From contig JAJHZJ010000531.1 of the NCBI GenBank assembly GCA_023548195.1, positions 7,861,900 through 7,925,899 of the forward strand: a stretch of DNA of 64,000 bases. Direction: 5' to 3'. The DNA comes from Bettongia penicillata ogilbyi. Lineage: Eukaryota; Chordata; Mammalia; Diprotodontia; Potoroidae. The notes under the pieces are model-generated. The model had not been told where the DNA came from and searched no databases. It was given only the letters and a program-made list of their open reading frames with translations. The translations under genes were made by a program, and so were the position numbers. Positions 1-10,554 of this stretch are shown in pieces. Each line of letters starts with the position of its first letter. Within the stretch, counting starts at the first letter, position 1.

Positions 1-57
1 ACTCAAGTCCTCCAGTCTCCAGGGTCCATGCTCTATCTGCTGTACCACCTTGGCACA

Positions 58-163
58 TACTCCTCCCCTCCTCTCCTCCCCTTCTCTCCTCCCCTTCCCC
101 CTCCCCTCCTCTCCTGTCCCCTCCCCTCCCCTTCTCTCCCCTCCCCTCCTCTCCTCTCCAACT
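58..163. repeat. Polypyrimidine (C/T) low-complexity tract
   Basis: About 105 bases are almost entirely C and T, built from irregular CCCCT and CTCCTC units. The open frame across it reads only Pro, Ser and Leu and is not a gene. The complementary purine strand could form triplex or H-DNA. Confidence 0.9.
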
Positions 164-700
164 TGGCTAAAATAGACATTCAATCAAATCTAGGTATCTG
201 GTGTAAATCATGGAGTTACAGAAAATCTGAGGTTTATGAGACAGTTTTTTAAAACAAAGTTAGAGCTTTAAGCACATATTAAAAGGATTTCCTTTATTTT
301 TACATTTGGTGTTTGTGGAATTTACAGAACTTCAAGATTGATTATACTAACATGTTTATGTAGCACTTTGTAGTTTACAAAATGCTTTATTCCAGTTATG
401 AAGAAATGTCTCAGGAAAAGTTTGTAAACTAGATCAGCTAATCTCTCAATGAACTGAGCAACTATAGTTGTTAGGAAGCTTTTTCTTACTTCCAGTTGAA
501 ATTTATATTTTTATGAAATTTATCTGTTGTTGCTATATTTGCAGTCTGGGGAAAAGTTCAAATCTAATAATCTCTTTAGTGTGATGACCTTTAAAGTATA
601 TGAATACAGCTCTCGTATGTTCAGGCTCATCATCCCTAATTCCTTACTATACCTTTCTTGTATAATTCTTCTCTACTCAATTTCATGCAGGTAATGCCTA
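164..700. other. Intronic sequence, nothing recognised
   Basis: AT-rich sequence with no coding signal, no repeat I can name and no RNA gene. Confidence 0.5.
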
Positions 701-1305
701 TAGCTGAGCACTTTTAGCTCTCATTTCATTAAGTAATTCGTATTAAGTGCATACTATATGTAAGACATTCTAGGTGCTAGGAATTCAAAGGTCATTAAAA
801 AGTAACCTTGTCATTATATACTTAAATTCTACTAAGAAGAATCTGATATGTATGCATAAGTGTAACAGAGGGTGGGATGTGTTTGGAGACAAAGAACTCT
901 AGAAAGATTGGTGGAGGGAGAGAGCACTTAGCTTCATATTAAGAAGTGGCACATGAGCTGGGCCTTAAAGAAAGAGACATGAAGAAAAAGACAGACATGA
1001 GAAGGTGCATTCTACATGAGGCACAGGGAAGAGTTGGAAGTGAGTGGTAACTATCTTTTAATGTGCTGTAGTGGGCCATATAATCTTTAGTTTCAAGAAC
1101 AGTCAATATACTTTGGATTGAATACCAGTGCGTGTAAATGGAAATACTCTGAAATAAGGCTGCTAAAGGTAGGTTGTAACCAGATTGTACAGGACCTTAA
1201 TGACAGCTTAGAGAAATTTGTTTTGTCCTGTAGGAAGTAGGCTTTTGAAGGCTACTGAAGCTCAGGAAGGCTTTCAAATAAGGAAATAATATGTTAAGAC
1301 TTATG
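700..1305 (-). repeat. L2 LINE, 3' part, antisense (first half)
   Basis: Antisense L2 3' end: a decayed 'accumulating length' block (AAGTGCATACTATATGTAAG) is followed by GGGCCTTAAAG and further downstream by AGGACCTTAATGAC, in the order expected for an L2 read from its 3' end. The element is interrupted by HAL1 copy A and continues at 4351. It is old, with many substitutions. Confidence 0.65.
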
Positions 1306-2149
1306 CATTGTAAATATTTTTTTTTATTTATTTAACTTTTTACATTCATTTTCACAAAATTTTGGGTTCCAAATTTTCTCCCCTTTTCTCCCCTCCCCCC
1401 ACCCCAATACACCAAGCAATCTAATTTTCCCTCTCTCCAATCTGCCCTCTCTTCTGTCATCCCTCCCTTCTCTTGTCTCCATCTTCTCTTTTCTCCTGTA
1501 GGACCAGATGACTTTCTATTCCTCATTAACTGTATGTCTTCTTTCCTAGTAGCAACAGCAATACTAGACAGTTGTTCCTAAAACTTTGAGTTCCAAATTC
1601 TCCCCATCCCTCCCTCCCCACCCATTCCCTTTGAGAAGGCAGGCAATTCAATATAGGCCATATCTGTGTAATTTTGCAAATGTCTTCTCTGATAGTCGTG
1701 TTGTGTAAGACTAACTGTATTTCCCTCCATCCTACCCTGCCCTTCATTGTTTCTATTCTGTCTTTTGATCCTGTCCCTCCCCAAGTGTTGACTTCAAATT
1801 GCTCCCTCCTCCCTTTGCCCTCCCTTCCATCATCCCCCCGCCTTGCTTATCTCCTTCTCCCCCACTTTCATATACTGTAAGATAGGTTTTCATACCAAAA
1901 TGAGTGTGCATTTCATTCCTTCCTTTAGTCAAATGTGATGAGGGTAAACTTCTTGTTTTTTTTTTTTTTTCTCAGCTCTCCTCTTTATCCCTCCACTAAA
2001 AAGTCTCCTACTTGCCTCTTAAATGACATATAATTACCCCCTTCCATTTTACCCTCTTTCCTCCCACTACATTTCTCTCTCACCATTTACCTTAATTTCT
2101 TTTAAGCTATGGTCCCATCCTATTCAATTCACTCTGTGCTCTCTGTCTC

Positions 2150-2192
2150 TGTGTGTGTGCATGTGTGTATGTGTGTGTGCATGTGTGTGTGT
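2150..2192. repeat. TG-rich microsatellite in the HAL1-A 3' UTR
   Basis: Irregular (TG)n with interspersed CATG and TATG steps. The same position in copies B (about 7990-8070) and C (about 47247-47285) has a CA-rich tract, so it is an inherited element feature rather than a chance repeat. Confidence 0.85.
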
Positions 2193-2327
2193 GGTCCCAC
2201 CAACTACCCATATACTGAAAAGTTTTAAGACTTACAAATATTGTCTTTCCATGTAGAAATGTAAACAGTTCACTTCTGGTAAGTCCCTTAAGACTTCTCT
2301 TTGCTGTTTCCTTTTTCATGCTTCTTC

Positions 2328-3507
2328 TCATTCTTGTGTTTGAAAGTCAAATTTTCTTTTCAGCTCTGGTCTTTTCATCAAGAATGCTTGAAAGTCCTCT
2401 GTTTCATTGAAAGACCATATTTTCCCCTGAAGTATTCTACTCAGTTTAGCTGGGTAGGTGATTCTTGGTTTGAGTGCTAGTTCCTTTGACTTCTGGAATA
2501 TCCTATTCTACGCTCTTCGATCTCTTAATGTAGAAGCTGCTAGATCTTGAGTTATCCTGATTGTATTTCCACAGTGCTGAAATTGTTTCTTTCTAGCTGC
2601 GTGCAAGATTTTCTCCTTGATGTGGGAATTCTGGAATTTGGCCACCATGTTCCTAGGAGTTTCTCCTTTTGGATCTCCTTCAGGTGGTGATCGATGGATT
2701 CTTTCAATACTTATTTTGCCCTCTGGTTGTAGAATCTCAGGGCAGTTTTCCTCGATAATTTCATGGAAGATGATGGATTCTTTCAATACTTATTTTGCCC
2801 TCTGGTTGTAGAATCTCAGGGCAGTTTTCCTCGATAATTTCATGGAAGATGATGTCTAGGCTCTTTTTTTGATCATGAGTTTCAGGTAGTCCCATAATTT
2901 TTAAATTGTCTCTCCTGGATCTATGTTCCAGGTCAGTTGTTTTTCCCATGAGATATTTCACATTCTCTTCCATTTTTTGATTCTTTTGGTTTTGTTTGGT
3001 GATTTCTTGGTTTCTCGTAAAGTCATTAGACTCCATCTGTTCCATTCTAATTTTGAGAGAACTATTAAGTTCAGTGAGCTTTTGAACCTCTTTTTCCATT
3101 TGGCTAATTGTGCTTTTGAAAGCATTTTTCTCCTCATTGGCTTTTTGAACCTCTTTTGCCAATTGAGTGAGCCTAGTCTTCAAGGTGTTATTTTCTTCAG
3201 CATTTTTTTGGGTCTCCTTAACCAAGGTATTGACCCGTTTTTCATACTTTTCTTGCATGTCTCTCATTTCTCTTCCCATCTTTTCCTCCACCTGTCTAAC
3301 TTGCTTTTCAAAATCCTTTTTGAGCTCTTCCAAGGCCTGAGCCCATTTGACATCCCCCTGGGGTGTCTGGGGTACTGAGGCCCCGCCCTCCACATCTTTC
3401 CCTGATGGCGAGAATACGTCCTCATCATCAGATCCGAATGTTGGGATCATTTGCATTTGTTAGAAAAAGCTCTCTAGAGTCTTATTTTTCTTCCCTTTTC
3501 TAGGCAT
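2328..3507 (-). pseudogene. HAL1-A ORF1 (L1 ORF1p-like RNA-binding protein), broken
   Basis: The start is the ATG read at 3507-3505 (MPRKGKKNKTLESFF), followed by an in-frame TAA at codon 16 (3462-3460). The frame then stays open from 3456 to 2761: a long Glu/Lys-rich coiled coil with heptad spacing, then the RRDNLKIMGLPE block that opens the RNA-recognition region of L1 ORF1 proteins. A perfect 79-bp tandem duplication (2693-2850) shifts the frame. The second frame continues through the C-terminal domain to a TGA at 2330-2328. Without the duplication the frame would be about 366 codons, matching copies B and C. This is a dead copy. Confidence 0.85.
2693..2850. repeat. Perfect 79-bp tandem duplication inside HAL1-A ORF1
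   Basis: Unit 1 is 2693-2771 and unit 2 is 2772-2850, identical base for base by eye. Each begins GATGGATTCTTTCAATAC and ends TTTCATGGAAGAT. Since 79 is not a multiple of three it breaks ORF1. Perfect identity suggests it is much younger than the insertion. Confidence 0.95.
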
Positions 3508-3633
3508 TTTCCCAGCCAGTTACTTGACTTCTGAGATTCCTGTCCACCCCCCGCCTAGATCCGCCCAGATAGTGCTTGGGGTCTGAGGTTCAAATGGGCT
3601 TTCCGCAGCAAGCTTTAGTTCTGGTGCTGGGGT

Positions 3634-3850
3634 GGGGGCAGGGCCACCTCCCAGGCTCGGCCTCCTCAGGGGCCTCATGCAGAGACCTTCAGGAACAGAG
3701 CGGGGCGGGGGGGGGGCCGCCTCCCAGGCTCAGCTCCCTCAGGGGCTTTATGCAGAGGCCTTCAGCAGTGGAGCAGGGTGGGGCAGGGCCATCTCACAGG
3801 CTCAGCTGCCTCAGGTTGTTTATGCATAGACCTTCTGTAATGAAGATCCT
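3634..3850 (-). repeat. Three ~72-bp tandem monomers in the HAL1-A 5' UTR
   Basis: Units start near 3634, 3702 and 3780. The shared core CTCCCAGGCTC (third copy CTCACAGGCTC) begins at 3648, 3721 and 3793, giving spacings of 73 and 72 bp. Each core is followed by a CTCAGG..TTATGCA-type block and an AGACCTTC/AGGCCTTC block. Copies B (about 6525-6597) and C (about 45778-45847) carry only one such unit. The layout resembles the promoter monomers of rodent L1 elements. Promoter activity is inference. Confidence 0.75.
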
Positions 3851-3869
3851 GCCTGCTCCTGGGGGAGTG

Positions 3870-3965
3870 CTGGGCGGCCGCAGCCGCTGCTGCCTCCGCT
3901 GCCGCCCACGCCTCTGCCTCCGCCGCTTCCTGCCCCCGTCTCTGCCGCCACCGCTTCCTCCCGAG
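3870..3965. repeat. Degenerate CCG/CTG-rich tract in the HAL1-A 5' UTR
   Basis: A run of roughly 95 bases built from GCC, GCT, CTG and CCG triplets. The matching segment in HAL1-B is a much shorter CAG-rich stretch (about 6470-6490). Long minus-strand open frames across here, rich in Arg, Ala and Gly, are a by-product of the triplets. Confidence 0.7.
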
Positions 3966-4314
3966 GGTGCCCGAGTCACGGAGACACTCCGCTCCCCCCC
4001 CCTCCAGCCAGCCGTCTCTCTCACTGACCTGTAGCTTCTGTGGGCGGAGGGACTTTCCCGGCTGCCGGAGCTTCCGTCCCTGAAGCCTGCTCGAGTCAGC
4101 TTCTCTGGGGCCGCGGCCAGGGCAGCGCTGGGGGTGGGGTCTGCTTTCCGGGGCGCGACAGACCCTGGGGACGGGTCTCCAGGGCTCTCTGGCATGGGAA
4201 TCTCTTCCACTCTGGTTCTGCACACCTTTCAGTGATCCAGAATTTTTGTGTATCTCTTTTTACATTAATTCTATGGGCTGTGGGTTGGAGCTTGTAAATG
4301 TGCATCCTTCTACT

Positions 4315-4325
4315 CCGCCATCTTG
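4315..4325 (-). promoter_or_regulatory. YY1-type site at the HAL1-A 5' end
   Basis: Minus strand CAAGATGGCGG lies about 13 bases inside the 5' end of the element. It matches the classical YY1 motif and sits where human L1 also has a YY1 site that sets transcription start. Confidence 0.6.
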
Positions 4326-4350
4326 GCTCGGCCCCCCCATTGTAAATATT

Positions 4351-5020
4351 AATATGACTATGAAGGGTGGTTTGGAGAGGACACAACAGAGACAGTGGGA
4401 TCAGCTAAGAAGCTGCTTGGTGGTCTAGGAGGGAGATAATGAGATCTTTATGTAGTTTGGTAGCAGTGTGAATGTGAAGGCTTGAAGAGATGGAATCAAA
4501 ATTCCTTGGCAACTGATTAGTTTAGATATGGGAAGAAAAAGCTAAGAAAGAATCTAGAATTACTCTGAGGTTGTTGCCTGTGTGCCTGAGAGGTTGGTGA
4601 TGTCATCACAGAAAAGTATGAAGGCAGATTTGTGTTGGATCTATGGTGTTTAAGGCACACTGATGGATCATCTGTGTTAAAGATGCCTGGCAGGCAGTTG
4701 GAGATGCCATATGAAAGTTTAGGGAGGAAATTGTGGATTTTTATGTTTTTAGAAGTCAGCTTCATATAAGTGAACATTGAACTCATGAGAGTATATATCC
4801 TTGAGATAAGAAGTTGGCCTTTGACAGAACTTTGGAAGTCACCAACACTTGACACACAAGGGAATGATAATGAAAGGAGTTTGAGAAGGAATTCTTTCAG
4901 GTATGAGAAGCCAGAGAAGAGTTGTGAAAACCCACAAAAGAGAAAGCGATATTCTGGATGAGTGAAGTGGAAAGAAAGATATCATTCTAAGGATTTAAGA
5001 AGTCATTGGTATCTTACCCA
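4351..5020 (-). repeat. L2 LINE, antisense (second half)
   Basis: This continues the L2 at 700-1305 after HAL1-A. Signals include a decayed antisense match to the L2 RT C-terminal region, with phrases such as TGGCAGGCAGTTGGAGATGCC and TGAGGTTGTTGCC in the expected order. It fades out around 5 kb. Confidence 0.55.
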
Positions 5021-5330
5021 TTATGTGAGCAATAAAATGGAGGGGCAAGATTTTTTTTCTGATGCTCATGACATCTCAGACCTCTCCCCAACAGAAATTA
5101 TGCACCAAACAAAGCAATCTCAGCTGTCTTCCATGGTCTTTGACACTTAAAATAAAAATCCCATGGACAATGTCAACTCAGGATCAATCAGAACCTCTGC
5201 TGCCAACGTTTTACAAGAGGGAGTAAGACTACCTTAAAAATGATTAAAGTCATTGAAAATAGTATCGTGTTTACAGCAAGTGCAGGGGGTGGGGAGTCTC
5301 ATAACTTAGGAGAGCCAATATTAGAAACAA
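5020..5330. other. Intronic sequence, nothing recognised
   Basis: No coding or repeat signature that I can name. The segment lies between an L2 and an old L1 relic. Confidence 0.4.
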
Positions 5331-6068
5331 ATGAAGGAAAATATAAGCCTAACTCATAATTTTAAATGTGAAGGAATGAATGAATTTAATGACAGATTGG
5401 TTAAGAAAACAAAACCCTACAATTTGTTTTTTATCGGGAAAACATTTAAAACATTTATAAAAGTAATAAAATTGAGGGAGTGGAAATTTATCATTTTTAT
5501 TATCATTGTTGTTATTATTATTTGCTCTGCATCAAGGGAATCCAAAAAAACCAGAAGTTGCAGTTGTGCTGTATCACAAAGCAAAAATAAACATTCAAAA
5601 AACAAAAGCAGTAAGCAAGGAAATTACATTATGCCAAAAGGAATACTGCATACTTATATGCTCCAAATGCCTTAGCATCCAAATTCACTAAGGAAACAAT
5701 AACTGAGCCACAAGAATACGTGGACAATGATACAATAGTGACAAGAGACTTCAGTTTTGGATAAATCTAACAGAAAAAATATGGAACTGAATCTTTGATG
5801 ACAAGTCTCACCAAAGAAACAAAGGAGAGAACAATATATTGTGAATGCAAATAAACAGAAAGGAGAAACAATCTAAAAGAAAAAAAACTATCATTAGAAG
5901 AAAGTATGTTCACTATGAAAGCATAACATACTGATTTTGAAGACAGGATACGTAGAGACAACCACAGGATCAGAGATCCCCTAGAAAAACACAATATGAA
6001 AAAAATTGAATTCCATAATAAAAGAAAACTATCAGAACTTCTGAACATAGAAAATGAAATTCCAATTG
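5330..6068 (+). repeat. Old L1 relic (ORF2 endonuclease-like, then ORF1-like sequence)
   Basis: 5380-5770 resembles a decayed L1 ORF2 endonuclease region: GACAGATTGGTTAAGAAAAC, then GCATCCAAATTCACTAAGG, then GACTTCAGTTTTGGATAAAT are spaced as in L1. From about 5830 the sequence resembles the region at 42640-42890, which includes an ORF1-like DLDHRHNVRITNLPEK reading. ORF2-like sequence before ORF1-like sequence suggests two neighbouring copies or a rearrangement. HAL1-B is inserted at 6069-6080 and related sequence continues at 8886. Confidence 0.5.
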
Positions 6069-6092
6069 AAAAAATTTGCAGGGAGGTGGAGC

Positions 6093-6103
6093 CAAGATGG
6101 CGG
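6093..6103 (+). promoter_or_regulatory. YY1-type site at the HAL1-B 5' end
   Basis: CAAGATGGCGG starts 13 bases into the element, the same place as in copy A. It agrees with the YY1 consensus. Confidence 0.6.
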
Positions 6104-6753
6104 AGTGGAAAGACTCATGTATGCTAGCTCCGAACCCACAGCCCATATATTTCGTGCAAGAAGAACTCCCCACAAATTATGAAGCACTGCAAGGCGTGCA
6201 GAAACACAGTGGAAAGATTTCCGTTCCAGAAAGCCTTGGAGAGCCGTCCCCAGGGGTCCATCGCACTCTGGACAGCGGAGCCCACCCCTGAGCTGCCCTG
6301 GCTGCGCGACCCCGTAGGAGCAGATCCGAGCAAGCTTCAGGGACGGAATCTCCGGCAGCCACGAAGGTCCCTCCGCCCACAGACACTACAGGTCAGTGAG
6401 AGAGATGTCTGGGCTGGCCGAGAGGGGAGGGGGGTGTTTCCGTGACTTGGGCCCCCTCGGGAGGGAGTGGCAGAGGCAGCAGCAGAGGCCCGAGACTCCC
6501 CAAGCAGCAGGCAGAAGTTCAGGGCCATTACCGAAGATCTCTGCATAAAGCCCCTGAGGGAACTGAGCCTGGGAGGCGGCCTTGCCCCCACCCAAGCACC
6601 AGAACTTAAGCTCACATTGAATAGCATCCGCTTCCACCACGAATAGCCCTGAGACTGGGAAGCAGCATTTGAATCTCAGACCCCAAGCACTAGCTGGGCG
6701 GATCTGGGCGGGGGTGGACAGGAATCTCAGAAGTCAAGTAACTGGCTGGGAAA

Positions 6754-7853
6754 ATGCCCAGAAAAGGGAAGAAAAATAAGACTATAGAAAGCTACTTTGA
6801 TGGGGTACAGATGGTCCCACCTTTCAATTCTGATGACGAGGAACTATTCTTACCATCAGGAAAAGACGTGGAGGTCAGGGCCTCTGTATCCCAGATACCC
6901 CAGGGGGATGTCTGGTGGGCTCAGGCCATGGAAGAGCTCAAAAAGGATTTTGAAAATCAAGTTAGACAGGTGGAGGAAAAACTGGGAAGAGAAATGAGAG
7001 AGATGCAAGAAAAGCATGAAAAGCGGGTCAATACCTTGCTAAAGGAGACCCAAAAAAATGCTGAAGAAAATAACACCTTGAAAAATAGAGTAACTGAATT
7101 GGCAAAAGAAGTTCAAAAAGCCAGTGAGAAGAAGAATGCTTTCATAAGCAGAATTAGCCAAATGGAAAAAGAAGTTCAAAAGCTCACTGAAGAGAATAGT
7201 TCTCTCAAAATTAGAATGGAACAGATGGAGTCTAATGACTCTATGAGAAACCAAGAAATCACCAAACAAAACCAAAAGAATGAAAAAATGGAAGAGAATG
7301 TGAAATATCTCATTGGAAAAACAACTAACCTGGAAAATAGATACAGGAGAGACAATTTAAAAATTATGGGACTACCTGAAAGCCATGATCAAAAAAAGAG
7401 CCTAGACATCATCTTCCATGAAATTATCCAGGAAAACTGCCCTGAGATTCTACAACCAGAGGGCAAAATAAGTATTGAAAGAATCCATCGATCACCGCCT
7501 GAAAGAGATCCAAAAAGAGAAACTCCTAGGAACATTGTGGCCAAATTCCAGAATTCCCAGGTCAGGGAGAAAATCTTGCAAGCAGCTAGAAAGAAACCAT
7601 TCAGTATTGTGGAAATAAAATCAGGATAACTCAAGATCTAGCTGCTTCTACATTAAGGGACCAAAGGGTGTGGAATAGGATATTCCAGAAGTCAAAGGAA
7701 CTAGGACTCAAACCAAGAATCACCTACCCAACTAAACTGAGTATAATACTTCAGGGGAAAATATGGTCTTTCAATGAAACAGAGGACTTTCAAACATTCT
7801 TGATGAAAAGACCAGAGCTGAAAAGAAAATTTGACTTTCAAACACAAGAATGA
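6754..7853 (+). pseudogene. HAL1-B ORF1 (L1 ORF1p-like), one frameshift from open
   Basis: The frame is open from ATG 6754 for 291 codons. It has a basic N-terminus (MPRKGKKNKTIESYF), a coiled coil of about residues 50-190 rich in Glu, Lys and Gln with MEKEVQKLTEE-type heptads, then the YRRDNLKIMGLPESHDQKK block of the RNA-recognition domain and IHRSPPERDPKRETPR. One base is missing near 7597-7600 compared with copy C (46850-46865), giving a false end at 7629. The other frame carries the C-terminal domain to TGA 7851-7853. L1 ORF1 proteins form trimers, bind the element RNA and act as chaperones. Because HAL1 lacks ORF2, this would be its only product. No other break was seen. Confidence 0.88.
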
Positions 7854-8368
7854 GAAGAAGCATGAAAAAGTAAACAGCAAAGAAAAGTCAGAAGGAACTT
7901 ACCAAAAGTGAACTGTTTACATTCCTACATGGAAAGACAATATTTGTAACTCTTAAAATTTTTCAGTATCTGGGTAGTTGGTGGGACCACACACACACAT
8001 AAACACACACACACACACACACATGTACATGTGTGCATGCACACATACATACACACATGCATGCACATACAGAGACAGAGAGCACAGAGGATGGGACCAT
8101 ATCTTAAAAGAAATTGAGTTAAATGGTGAGAGAGAAATGTAGTTGGGAGGAAAGAGAGTGAAATGGAATGGGGTAAATTATATCTCATTCAAGAGGCAAG
8201 CAGGAGACCTTTTAGTGGAGGGAAAAAGAGGAGAGCTGAGAAAAAAACAAGAAGTTTACCCTCATCACATTCGACTAAAGGAAGAAATAAAATGCACACT
8301 CACTTTGGTATGAAAACCTATGTTACAATACAGGAAAATGGGGGAGAAGGAGATAAGCAAGGTGGGGG

Positions 8369-8395
8369 GGATGATGGAAGAGGGAGCAATTTGAA
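8369..8395 (+). other. G-rich segment of the HAL1-B 3' UTR
   Basis: GGTGGGGGGGATGATGGAAG is followed by AGGGAG. Copies A, C, E and F carry the same block with additional G runs, and C is the most complete (47649-47690). Confidence 0.5.
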
Positions 8396-8885
8396 GTCAA
8401 CACTTGGGGAGGGACAGGATCAAAAGACAGAATAGAAACAATGAGGGGCAGGAAAGGATGGAGGGTAGTTCAGTTAGTCTTACACAACACGACTATTATC
8501 AAAGTCATTTGCAAAACTTCACAGATAGGGCCTATATTAAATTGCCTGCCTTCCCAAAGAGAATGGGTGGGGAGGGAGGGATGGGGAGAATTTGGAACTC
8601 AAAGTTTTAGGAACAACTGTATAGTATTGTTGCTACTAGGAAATAAGAAATACAGTTAATGGGGAATAGAAAGTCATCTGGCCCTATAGGAGAAAAGAGA
8701 AGATGGAGACAAGAGAAGGGAGGGATGATAGAAGAGAGGGAAGATTGGTGATAGGGAAAATTAGATTGCTCAGTGTACTGGGGTGGGGGGGAGGGGATAA
8801 AAGTGGAGAAAATTTGGAACTCAAAATTTTATGAAAATGAATGTAAAAAGTTAAATAAATTAATTTTTATTAAAAAAAATTTGCA

Positions 8886-9790
8886 TATTGTCTTCAAAAA
8901 ATATTCGAAGCTATACACTGAAATACAAATAGCGGTTAAATTTAACAGTTCAGTTCAGAAGCACCAAGTTCTGCACACATTCAGGAGAAAGACCTTCAGA
9001 TACAAAGGAATAAATATTCAAACACCACAAGATTATTCTGCACCCACCAGAAAGCAGGAAAGAATGGAATGTTTTCCATAGAGCAGCAATGGAACTCAGG
9101 ATGCAGCCCAGGGTGACTTACCATGCAAATATGAGTTAAACCATAAATGAAAAAAGATATTCAGTAATAAAGAGGCATTTGAAGCAGTTTAGAAAGAAAA
9201 CCAGAACTGAAGATACTATTTGTTTTTGAACAGATGCAGAAAGAATGAATAAATGTAGTAGCTAAGGACAGAAAAAACAAGAGAGAACAGTAAGAGACTT
9301 CTTTCTAAATATATACAAGGAGACAAATGAAGGCAGAAGTAGAAGTCTAATGGGGGTAGCTAGCAGTGAAGAAGCAGGCCAGGGGGCATTGTGAACAGAA
9401 TCTGGTGATATCCTCCCTTCCTACAGGTAAATCAGTGCTTTTTGTGGGATTGCAATGAAACATGCAAAGCTCCATGATAAAGAGAGGAGAAAGAAAGGAA
9501 GTAGAGAGAAATGTGTGATGTGCCTAGGAAATTGAAAAGGAGGAGGGGGAAGGAAGGATACCTTAGTTTGTTGGAGGGGAGAGGGAAGGTGATGTTGTGG
9601 TTCACTGATGAATATTCCCTTGGGTGAAAATGGTGTGTTGGGAATTGTCTGCCAGAATGGAGACTGTGTGCTGGGTATTGTCTGTGGGGATTTGATGCTT
9701 GAAAAGACTACTTTTCTTGCCCCAGGAATGGAGGAGTTAGACTAGGTGGAAATAAAGCAGAGCAGTTCTAGGTATAAAGGACAGCCAGAA
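8886..9790 (+). repeat. Old L1/HAL1-like relic: ORF1 C-terminal region plus non-coding tail
   Basis: From about 8945 to 9790 the sequence matches 42965-43770 in the same order: AACAGTTCAGTT, AAGACCTTCAG, CACCCACCAGAAA, CAGTAAGAGACTTCTTT, GTGAAGAAGCAGGCC and GAAAAGACTACTTTTCT. The first part looks like the C-terminal domain of an L1-type ORF1. The rest is a purine-rich tail. The two copies share sequence well beyond ORF1 without an ORF2 between. Confidence 0.6.
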
Positions 9791-9794
9791 AAAG

Positions 9795-10075
9795 TCTTTG
9801 GAGCTTAGAAATGGAGAGTCTTTTCCTGGAATGTCAAGGAGAGTAGTCTCACTGGATTGAAGAATATGTGGCAGGGAATAAGGTATAAGATGATTTGGGA
9901 AGGTAGGGGAAAATGAACTAGATGATGAAGTGCTATGAATACCAAACAGGATGTTCTATTATGTCCTATAGGTGATAGAAAACCACTAGAGTTTATTGAG
10001 TATTTATGGGGAGGGTGACTTGATTGGGCCTGTGTTTTAGGAAAATTACTAGGAGTCTTCCATTTCTTCAACCAT
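9795..10075 (-). repeat. L2 LINE fragment, antisense
   Basis: Antisense L2 RT C-terminal region: GATGAAGTGCTATGAATACC, then TAGAAAACCACTAGAG, then GTGACTTGATTGGGCC and TTTTAGGAAAATTA, in L2 order. Confidence 0.65.
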
Positions 10076-10554
10076 AGTTCCCATTATCTTTCTGTCTTTT
10101 AATAGGTAAAAAGAATTCACTCTAAGTTTATTCACATTGGCAGGCAGTATCTTCCTAAGTTCAAAGAAAAGTTCTGCCTCTTCAAGCATATTTTATTTTT
10201 AATAAAAGGAAGTTAAAAATAATCCAGTTAAGTGTCACTGTTTCCCCTTCATGGAAATTGATAGAAACTTTTTTTTTTTGGTGATTTAAAATCTGTTAAC
10301 TTTTGGGATTTTTCTTTTAATCATTTCATTTCAAATACTCTTTTCTAGTAGGAAAGAAAATCACAAATTTTCAAAAATTGAATTGTTTTTATTTTAATGG
10401 CTTTGAAAGTGTAATTTTATGTATATGGGCCATTAGAATTGTTTTGTTTGGAAAATTGCAAAGTTCTTTTAAATGCCCAAACTTCTTCATGAAACTAAGG
10501 CCCATCTCCTTAAGCAAGTACTCATCTGGTGATGTTATATACTTGTGAATTATG

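Larger units (their letters stand above)
1319..4337 (-). mobile_element. HAL1 (half-L1) retrotransposon copy A, full length
   Basis: On the minus strand the order is a GC-rich 5' UTR starting with a G run and GAGCCAAGATGGCGGAGTAG, ORF1 (3507-2328), then directly a 3' UTR with a TG/CA microsatellite, purine-rich sequence, and an end reading AATGTAAAAAGTTAAATAAAT plus an A tail. No ORF2 is present. The ORF1 stop is followed by the same 3' UTR as in copies B and C. A 13-bp target-site duplication (CATTGTAAATATT) lies at 1306-1318 and 4338-4350. It landed inside an antisense L2. HAL1 elements are L1 derivatives that keep only ORF1 and rely on L1 reverse transcriptase in trans. Oddities are three 72-bp monomers and a trinucleotide-like tract in the 5' UTR, and a 79-bp tandem duplication in ORF1. 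Confidence 0.88.
6081..8873 (+). mobile_element. HAL1 (half-L1) retrotransposon copy B, full length
   Basis: The layout matches copy A but in the sense direction: 5' end GGGAGGTGGAGCCAAGATGG, a 5' UTR of about 670 bp, ORF1 from 6754, ORF1 end at 7853, a CA-rich microsatellite, a G-rich 3' UTR and an end in AATGTAAAAAGTTAAATAAATT plus a short A tail. A 12-bp target-site duplication (AAAAAATTTGCA) lies at 6069-6080 and 8874-8885. Length is 2.8 kb with no ORF2. It has the best preserved ORF1 in the window. It lies in the same direction as GALNT1, inside the intron before the first exon seen. Confidence 0.9.

Noticed and set aside
2923..3378. A + strand frame of 151 codons, Phe/Leu-rich
   Set aside because: It is the exact reverse of the Lys/Glu coiled coil of HAL1-A ORF1.
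3634..3850. A CRISPR-like or satellite array
   Set aside because: Units are imperfect, contiguous without spacers, and explained as 5' UTR monomers of HAL1.
3762..4225. Two overlapping minus-strand frames of 143 and 153 codons, rich in Arg, Ala and Gly
   Set aside because: They lie in the triplet-rich 5' UTR of HAL1-A, overlap in different frames and are absent from copies B and C.
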